Positions 28,346 through 32,277 of a DNA stretch of 32,277 bases are shown here, in pieces. Origin of the DNA: a virus. The stretch is taken from IMG/VR virus record IMGVR_UViG_3300042380_000300, positions 1 through 32,277 of that record. One strand, written 5' to 3'. The position numbers and the translations under genes were made by a program. How positions within the stretch are numbered: the first letter of the stretch is position 1; the number at the start of each line of letters is the position of its first letter. The notes beneath the pieces were generated by a model. The model was not told the DNA's origin. It did not search any database and was given only the letters and a program-made list of their open reading frames with translations.

Positions 28346-30505
28346 CTAGCATCCGCAATCGCCATTACAGCATGATGGGCAAGGCTCATAGCAATAATTT
28401 CTAATACATCCAGTGCATGCTGATGTTGGTGTTGGTGTAGGTGCTGGTGTTGGAGCAGTCGTTGGAGCAGGTGTAGGTGCTGGGGTTGGAGCAGGTGTAG
28501 GTGCTGGGGTTGGAGCAGGTGTAGGTGCTGGGGTTGGAGCAGGTGTAGGTGCTGGGGTTGGAGCAGGTGTAGGTGCTGGGGTTGGAGCAGGTGTATTGCT
28601 TGGACAGAAATCTCCTACACAAATATATTCTCCGTATGCTGCACAGAAGAATTGTGCACATGGAGTAGGTGTTGGAGTAGGTGTTGGTGTTGGTGTTGGA
28701 GTTGGAGTTGGAGTTGGAGTTGGAGTTGGAGTTGGAGTAGGAGTTGGAGTAGGAGTTGGTGTCGGTGTTGGTGTCGGAGTTGGTGCTGGTGTGCCATTCC
28801 ATGGAGTTGCAGAACACTCTCCAAATGTTGTGCTGTAATAATATCCACAAGCCTGGCATTGTGATTGGTTAAGAATTGAAGGATCTGTACACAAACTGTT
28901 TGTAGGTGTTGGTGTAGGTGCTGGGGTTGTTGTTGAAGTCGGAGTTGGAGTTGGTGTTGGAGTTGGTGTTGGTGTTGGTGTTCCTGTACTAACACATTCA
29001 CCAAGTGATGCATTCCATACTAATCCACATTCAGCACATTGTGACTGAGGGATTAAACTCCAGTCTGGATTACAAGGAGAGGCCGTTGGCGTTGGAGTAG
29101 GTGTTGGTGAAGGCGTTGGCGCAGGTGTTGGTGTGCCACTGCATGGGAATGCAGGGAATGCTGGATATGATGTTCCTGCTGGTCCATAAACACATATTGT
29201 TGCAGCAACGCTATTGCAACTAGTATTATTGGTGTCGCTTGTGTAATTAGCAGTAGTTCCATCATTTTCTCTTGTAGAGCAATACCATTGACTTGTTGCA
29301 GAAGTTGGTGTTGGTGTTGGTGTTGGTGTTACACAGTTTGGAATAGTTGGTGGTGCAGGGTATGAAACTGTAGAACATGCAACAGCAGAAACGCCACAAA
29401 CAGATCCAGTTATATTGCTATCCCATTCAAACTGTCCTCCTGCCTCTTCAGTATAATTTGATGTGCAGTACCAGACTGTTGGTCCTGGTGTTGGAGTAGG
29501 TGTTGGTGTTCCTGAACTTGGTGTTGGACTTGGAGTTGGAACAATTATTGCAGTTGGTGTTGGAGTAGGTGTTGGTGTTCCTGAACTTGGTGTTGGTGTA
29601 GGAGTAGGAGTTCCTGAAGTTGGTGTTGGTGTAGGAGTAGGAGTTCCTGAAGTTGGTGTTGGTGTAGGAGTAGGAGTTCCTGAAGTTGGTGTTGGTGTTG
29701 GTGTAGATGTAGGTGCAGGAGTTGGTGCTGGAGTAGGTGCTGGGGTTGGAGCAGGTGTAGGTGCTGGTGTAGGTGCTACTGCAACGCCTTCATAAACATC
29801 TCCATACAAAACCCAACTATCTGTTGCAATCTTTACAAGAGTTCCTTTACTGTAAGTTCCATCTAAAAATAGTTGTGAGTTCTTACTTCCAACAGTTACT
29901 CCAGATGCTGGAACAAAAGTTGTTCTTGCTGAACCAATTTCAACTAAATTATATTTATATCCAATTGGTATATTAACAGCAGAATTTAGCGGGATAGACA
30001 AGTTTGTTGGGGATGACATTTGTAAAAAAATTGTTTTATTAACATCGAGGGGATCTAAAGTAAAAGCAGATGTCTTTACTACTACAGTATTATTATTTAG
30101 TAGAGATGGATCAAGATCAAATCTTTCATCGATACCGTTCCATTCAAGGCCATCTCCTGCAAGGTTTGGATATTCTGCTGTAGCACCTTCTAGAGCATTA
30201 ATTACATATGCCTGTGATGCTAGATTTGCAGTATTTGCTATACCGTGGACATCTGTTGTCTTGTTTTGATGAGCAACACGTGCTGCTGTTTCAGCAGCGA
30301 TTGCATCTGTAAGAGTTTTAAGGTAGTTTGCAATTGAGGGGATTGGGAGAGGGCCTGGGGTTTGTGCTGCTGCATCATAAGTGTCTGATCCATAGTGATA
30401 AAGTCTTAATGCTGCTTGGATATCGGCAGGATCTCCGAGTCCTGGCATTTTGGTGTTAAAAGGCCCAGTACCCGTAGGGGTTTTGTCAATATTTTCTGCT
30501 GCCAC
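28346..30505 (-). CDS. mucin-like fibre: head domains, Pro-Thr linkers, Cys modules, eight-cysteine tail
   Basis: 719 residues. Residues 1-100 include a [10 protein letters not shown] piece related to the 534-residue fibre; 138-238 is a beta domain shared with that fibre's C-terminus ([23 protein letters not shown]). From 244 on, Pro/Thr/Ala linkers alternate with Cys modules: type A at 343-391 and 405-455 (WYCTSN and WYCSTR starts), type B at 478-506 and 537-570 ([24 protein letters not shown]), type C at 616-637. The tail at 695-719 ([10 protein letters not shown] to DCGC) has eight Cys and matches the end of the FN3/Phe protein. Start is GTG at 30505 with AGAGGTGA six bases before it. Likely a host-contact fibre. 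Linkers of this type are classic O-glycosylation or hydroxyproline targets (inference). Confidence 0.85.
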   Translation of the reverse strand: MAAENIDKTPTGTGPFNTKMPGLGDPADIQAALRLYHYGSDTYDAAAQTPGPLPIPSIANYLKTLTDAIAAETAARVAHQNKTTDVHGIANTANLASQAYVINALEGATAEYPNLAGDGLEWNGIDERFDLDPSLLNNNTVVVKTSAFTLDPLDVNKTIFLQMSSPTNLSIPLNSAVNIPIGYKYNLVEIGSARTTFVPASGVTVGSKNSQLFLDGTYSKGTLVKIATDSWVLYGDVYEGVAVAPTPAPTPAPTPAPTPAPTPAPTSTPTPTPTSGTPTPTPTPTSGTPTPTPTPTSGTPTPTPTPSSGTPTPTPTPTAIIVPTPSPTPSSGTPTPTPTPGPTVWYCTSNYTEEAGGQFEWDSNITGSVCGVSAVACSTVSYPAPPTIPNCVTPTPTPTPTSATSQWYCSTRENDGTTANYTSDTNNTSCNSVAATICVYGPAGTSYPAFPAFPCSGTPTPAPTPSPTPTPTPTASPCNPDWSLIPQSQCAECGLVWNASLGECVSTGTPTPTPTPTPTPTPTSTTTPAPTPTPTNSLCTDPSILNQSQCQACGYYYSTTFGECSATPWNGTPAPTPTPTPTPTPTPTPTPTPTPTPTPTPTPTPTPTPTPTPTPCAQFFCAAYGEYICVGDFCPSNTPAPTPAPTPAPTPAPTPAPTPAPTPAPTPAPTPAPTPAPTPAPTTAPTPAPTPTPTSACTGCIRNYCYEPCPSCCNGDCGC
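28461..28595 (-). repeat. five exact 24-bp repeats coding for APTP units
   Basis: Plus-strand unit GTTGGAGCAGGTGTAGGTGC + TGGG repeats five times without a mismatch (28461-28580), plus a partial sixth. Perfect identity implies recent expansion or homogenisation. Confidence 0.92.
28661..28792 (-). repeat. six-base repeats coding for (TP)n
   Basis: Plus-strand GGAGTT/GGTGTT/GGAGTA hexamers code for an uninterrupted Thr-Pro run of about 40 residues. Slippage here changes linker length in frame. Confidence 0.85.
29480..29776 (-). repeat. first Pro-Thr linker, with 33-bp tandem repeats
   Basis: Within it, a 33-bp unit (plus strand ends GGAGTTCCTGAA) occurs three times in tandem at 29586-29684, the first with one change; it codes for an 11-residue TPTPTPTSG-type unit. 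Confidence 0.85.
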
Positions 30506-30523
30506 TATAAATCACCTCTTGTC

Positions 30524-30532
30524 ATTATACCA
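30524..30532 (-). promoter_or_regulatory. extended -10 promoter TGG-TATAAT embedded in the upstream stop codon
   Basis: The end of the 30525-31121 gene (GTG GTA TAA) supplies most of TGG-TATAAT. Start expected near 30517, giving a short leader with the AGAGGTGA site of the GTG-start fibre gene. Confidence 0.6.
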
Positions 30533-31121
30533 CCGTAATAAATAAATGAACACGCTTTGGACCAGCCATAGGCTGCCAAGCGTCATCAATATATTCTACA
30601 CCCTTTATTTCAAGTGGTAGTGCCAAAAAGCCTTGACTAGTTATTAGTGGCTTTATTAAAAGAGTTGTTGCTAAAGGACCAGCAGAGTCTGGTGAGGATA
30701 CTGAGTACTGGATATTGAAGGCATTTGATGTTGCTGCTGTCACACCAGATGATCCGTAAATATCTGCAACATTTATTGGTGTTATTTCTAATGTTCCATT
30801 AACAGCAACTTCCTCTTTAATTGAAGAATAGTAGTTTGTTTTTAGGTTGAACATTGTCGTCCATTGTGTTCCTGTTGCTGTTGCTACTCTTTGAAAAACT
30901 GTCTTATATGTTGCAGATGCTGGATTATAGTCAATTGCAATATCTAATGCTTGAAGGCTTTGAACTATTGCAGCATTAACATTTGCATCTTGTGGATTTC
31001 CATTTGATCCCACGATAATGCTTCCACGATCACCCTGTGGTCCTATATCTAAATCAAGACTAATTGTTTCTGGTCCACCAAAGACTGTTAGGTCGTCATT
31101 TGATAAAAGGATGTCTGCCAT
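30525..31121 (-). CDS. virion structural protein with one collagen-like triplet run
   Basis: 198 residues. N-terminus MADILLSNDDLTVFGGPETI, then LDIGPQGDRGSIIVGSNGNP, a short Gly-X-Y piece as used to start trimeric phage fibre parts. The rest is beta-rich (TLEITPINVADIY, NIQYSVSSPDSAG, GFLALPLEIKGVEYI). No enzymatic motif. The ATG overlaps the upstream stop (TAATG). It lies between an Ig-like protein and the mucin-like fibre and is likely part of the same appendage. Confidence 0.75.
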   Translation of the reverse strand: MADILLSNDDLTVFGGPETISLDLDIGPQGDRGSIIVGSNGNPQDANVNAAIVQSLQALDIAIDYNPASATYKTVFQRVATATGTQWTTMFNLKTNYYSSIKEEVAVNGTLEITPINVADIYGSSGVTAATSNAFNIQYSVSSPDSAGPLATTLLIKPLITSQGFLALPLEIKGVEYIDDAWQPMAGPKRVHLFITVV

Positions 31122-31585
31122 TAAGCACCTGATGTTGCAGACGTTGCGCCTGTAACCTGATCTGTAATTGTTATTTTTCCAGTAAGCAATGTCTGGACAA
31201 CTTCATAACTTCCAGTGCCAGACAATCCTGATGGCTTTTTAACTTCAACGTCATACACATATTCTGTTCCAGCAATCAGTTGATTTCCTTCTGCTGGTCT
31301 AATTGCACACTGTACGAATGTGTTGTCATCTGACACTCTGGCAAAACATTTAAGTGGCATTCCTGTAGCAAGACCAGTGGAGCCACGAACATTTGATATT
31401 GTAAACTGAGCACTATCATATGGAGCAACAGTATCTGTTACATCGTCTGGTGTGTTGGCATAGTTTGTTGGAATATAGAAAGTACTTAGGTCAAAAACCG
31501 TTCCATCGTTCTTTTTCGGGTAGATACGAAATTCAAAGGTATCACCCTTATAGTAGTTAAAATCATAGGTTGCTGGAAATGCCAT
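31121..31585 (-). CDS. virion protein, BppU N-domain-like Ig fold
   Basis: 154 residues. Opening FPATYDFNYYKGDTFEFRIY followed by DGTVFDLSTFYIPTNY, GMPLKCFARVSDD and AGTEYVYDVEVKKPSG, an Ig-like pattern related to the 23098-23487 protein. It therefore probably builds the baseplate or fibre base. The C-terminus is Ala/Thr/Ser-rich. No Shine-Dalgarno site; TGG-TATAAT ends six bases before the ATG. Confidence 0.78.
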   Translation of the reverse strand: MAFPATYDFNYYKGDTFEFRIYPKKNDGTVFDLSTFYIPTNYANTPDDVTDTVAPYDSAQFTISNVRGSTGLATGMPLKCFARVSDDNTFVQCAIRPAEGNQLIAGTEYVYDVEVKKPSGLSGTGSYEVVQTLLTGKITITDQVTGATSATSGA

Positions 31586-31591
31586 GGTTTT

Positions 31592-31600
31592 ATTATACCA
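31592..31600 (-). promoter_or_regulatory. extended -10 promoter TGG-TATAAT, leaderless for the 31585 gene
   Basis: TATAAT at 31597-31592 with TGG upstream and a six-base gap AAAACC to the ATG. The stop codon TAA of the preceding gene (31595-31593) is part of the hexamer. Confidence 0.65.
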
Positions 31601-32277
31601 CGCTGACGTATACAGAATTGAGAATTACGGAGGCATCAAAGTCTGTTCTAATTTGAGGTACTGCTCCGTTGCCCCACATAGCCTTGTCTTCGATAAATAT
31701 ATTTTGAGTAACTGAAAGGTTGTAGACGTTCTGATACTTAAGTGATCCTACAAACTGAACAAACTCCTGATCCTTACTTGCAAAGTATGTCCTTAGCCAA
31801 ACCTCAGTATTAGCCGTATAGGTAGTTAGTTCAAAATTGTATGTTACGAATATTTGTGAGCCTTCTTTGATACCGTGAAAGTTAAGGGCTCTTTGATGGC
31901 TGTTCCAAAGGCTAGTGCAATCTTTTGGAAGGTATTTTTCGTTTTGGTTTTTATCCTTGGTGTCAAGGAGAAGTGTTACCCAGCCATCGTCTCCCTGAGA
32001 GATTCCAAGTTTGATTGGTTTGTCAATAGTATTTGTATACGAAGCCCATCCTGCTTGCTGTCCTGAAGAGGATACAGAACTTGCTCCATCTTTACCTGCT
32101 GGACCTTTATCACCCTTTGGACCTGGCTTTCCTTCTGGTCCTTCAGGTCCTTCTTTTCCATCTCTACCGTCTCTACCTGCGGGTCCCTGTGGTCCTACTG
32201 GGCCAGGGACGGGAAGAAATGAAAGAGCATTATCTACAGTAGGAGATGCTTGACTTTGTTCTACTTGTGCAGCATAA
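31593..32277 (-). CDS. collagen-like virion protein (5' end outside window)
   Basis: The last ~227 residues are visible; the start is beyond the right edge. After YAAQVEQSQASPTVDNALSF comes a run of 14 Gly-X-Y triplets (about 32204-32079; GPVGPQGPAGRDGRDGKEGP and on to GKDG), followed by a beta-rich C-terminal domain (GWASYTNTIDKPIKLGISQG, VTLLLDTKD, YNFELTTYTANTEVWLRTYF). Collagen-like stems joined to a beta head are usual for phage side fibres. Prolines in these triplets are in X and Y positions and could be hydroxylated by the encoded oxygenases (inference). The stop codon is part of the next gene's promoter. Confidence 0.85.
   Translation of the reverse strand, partial: YAAQVEQSQASPTVDNALSFLPVPGPVGPQGPAGRDGRDGKEGPEGPEGKPGPKGDKGPAGKDGASSVSSSGQQAGWASYTNTIDKPIKLGISQGDDGWVTLLLDTKDKNQNEKYLPKDCTSLWNSHQRALNFHGIKEGSQIFVTYNFELTTYTANTEVWLRTYFASKDQEFVQFVGSLKYQNVYNLSVTQNIFIEDKAMWGNGAVPQIRTDFDASVILNSVYVSVV
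32079..32204 (-). repeat. collagen-like Gly-X-Y repeat
   Basis: Fourteen consecutive G-X-Y triplets with mixed Pro and charged residues, as in bacterial and phage collagen-like stalks. Confidence 0.9.

Noticed and set aside
28461-28595. CRISPR-like direct repeats
   Set aside because: The units are contiguous with no spacers and code for an in-frame protein repeat.
28413-29795. Long plus-strand open frames made of Gly-Val repeats opposite the Pro-Thr fibre
   Set aside because: They are the reverse complement of the Pro-Thr codons, have no ribosome site, and the minus-strand frame carries recognisable domains before and after the repeats.
1-32277. tRNA or other RNA genes
   Set aside because: The intergenic gaps are all about 100 bases or shorter and are explained by promoters, leaders and terminators; no cloverleaf was recognised.
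1-32277. Insertion sequences, integrase or attachment sites
   Set aside because: No transposase or integrase frame and no terminal inverted repeats flanking a gene block were seen.

Overview
This window looks like part of a tailed double-stranded DNA phage genome (Caudoviricetes), or a prophage or metagenomic phage contig. The evidence is a portal protein, a prohead protease carrying a scaffold region, the first codons of a probable major capsid gene, a large set of fibre and virion proteins, a peptidoglycan hydrolase and a phage-type ribonucleotide reductase. Coding is almost gapless. All genes lie on the minus strand except the lysozyme-like gene at about 24.2-24.7 kb. The DNA is AT-rich by eye. 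The host cannot be read from the sequence. Promoters placed 6-9 bases before ATG without a Shine-Dalgarno site (leaderless genes) would fit a low-GC actinobacterial host, but that is inference.

In transcription order (right to left): 32.3-28.3 kb holds virion proteins (a partial collagen-like protein, two small structural proteins, and a 719-residue fibre with Pro-Thr linkers and Cys modules). 28.3-24.8 kb is a compact enzyme operon: a small Cys-rich protein, a 2-oxoglutarate/Fe(II) (2OG-Fe) oxygenase, a radical SAM/SPASM enzyme, a GT60-like GlcNAc transferase and a short sugar-nucleotide epimerase. It ends at a bidirectional terminator shared with the plus-strand lysozyme gene. 24.0-17.1 kb is a second block of small structural proteins and repetitive fibres, including an FN3 protein with an extraordinary (Pro)Phe-Phe repeat. 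17.1-9.3 kb is one eleven-gene operon: seven different 2OG-Fe oxygenases interleaved with two related proteins of unknown function, then an FkbM-type methyltransferase and a short-chain dehydrogenase. It has its own palindrome-covered promoter and its own terminator. 9.2-7.2 kb is a B12-dependent ribonucleotide reductase. 7.2 kb to the left end holds a 1240-residue virion protein, a small conserved protein, the portal, the protease-scaffold gene and the start of the next gene.

The most interesting inference is that the two enzyme operons modify the phage's own proline-rich fibres. The window encodes eight prolyl-hydroxylase-like oxygenases, a GT60-like transferase (the family that in Dictyostelium adds GlcNAc to hydroxyproline of Skp1), and several plausible substrates: Gly-X-Y triplets, Ala-Pro-Thr-Pro repeats and Pro-Phe-Phe repeats. 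Two otherwise unrelated fibres also share a C-terminal 24-25-residue, eight-cysteine tail. A recurring extended -10 promoter (TGn-TATAAT or TGn-TATACT) precedes most transcription units.
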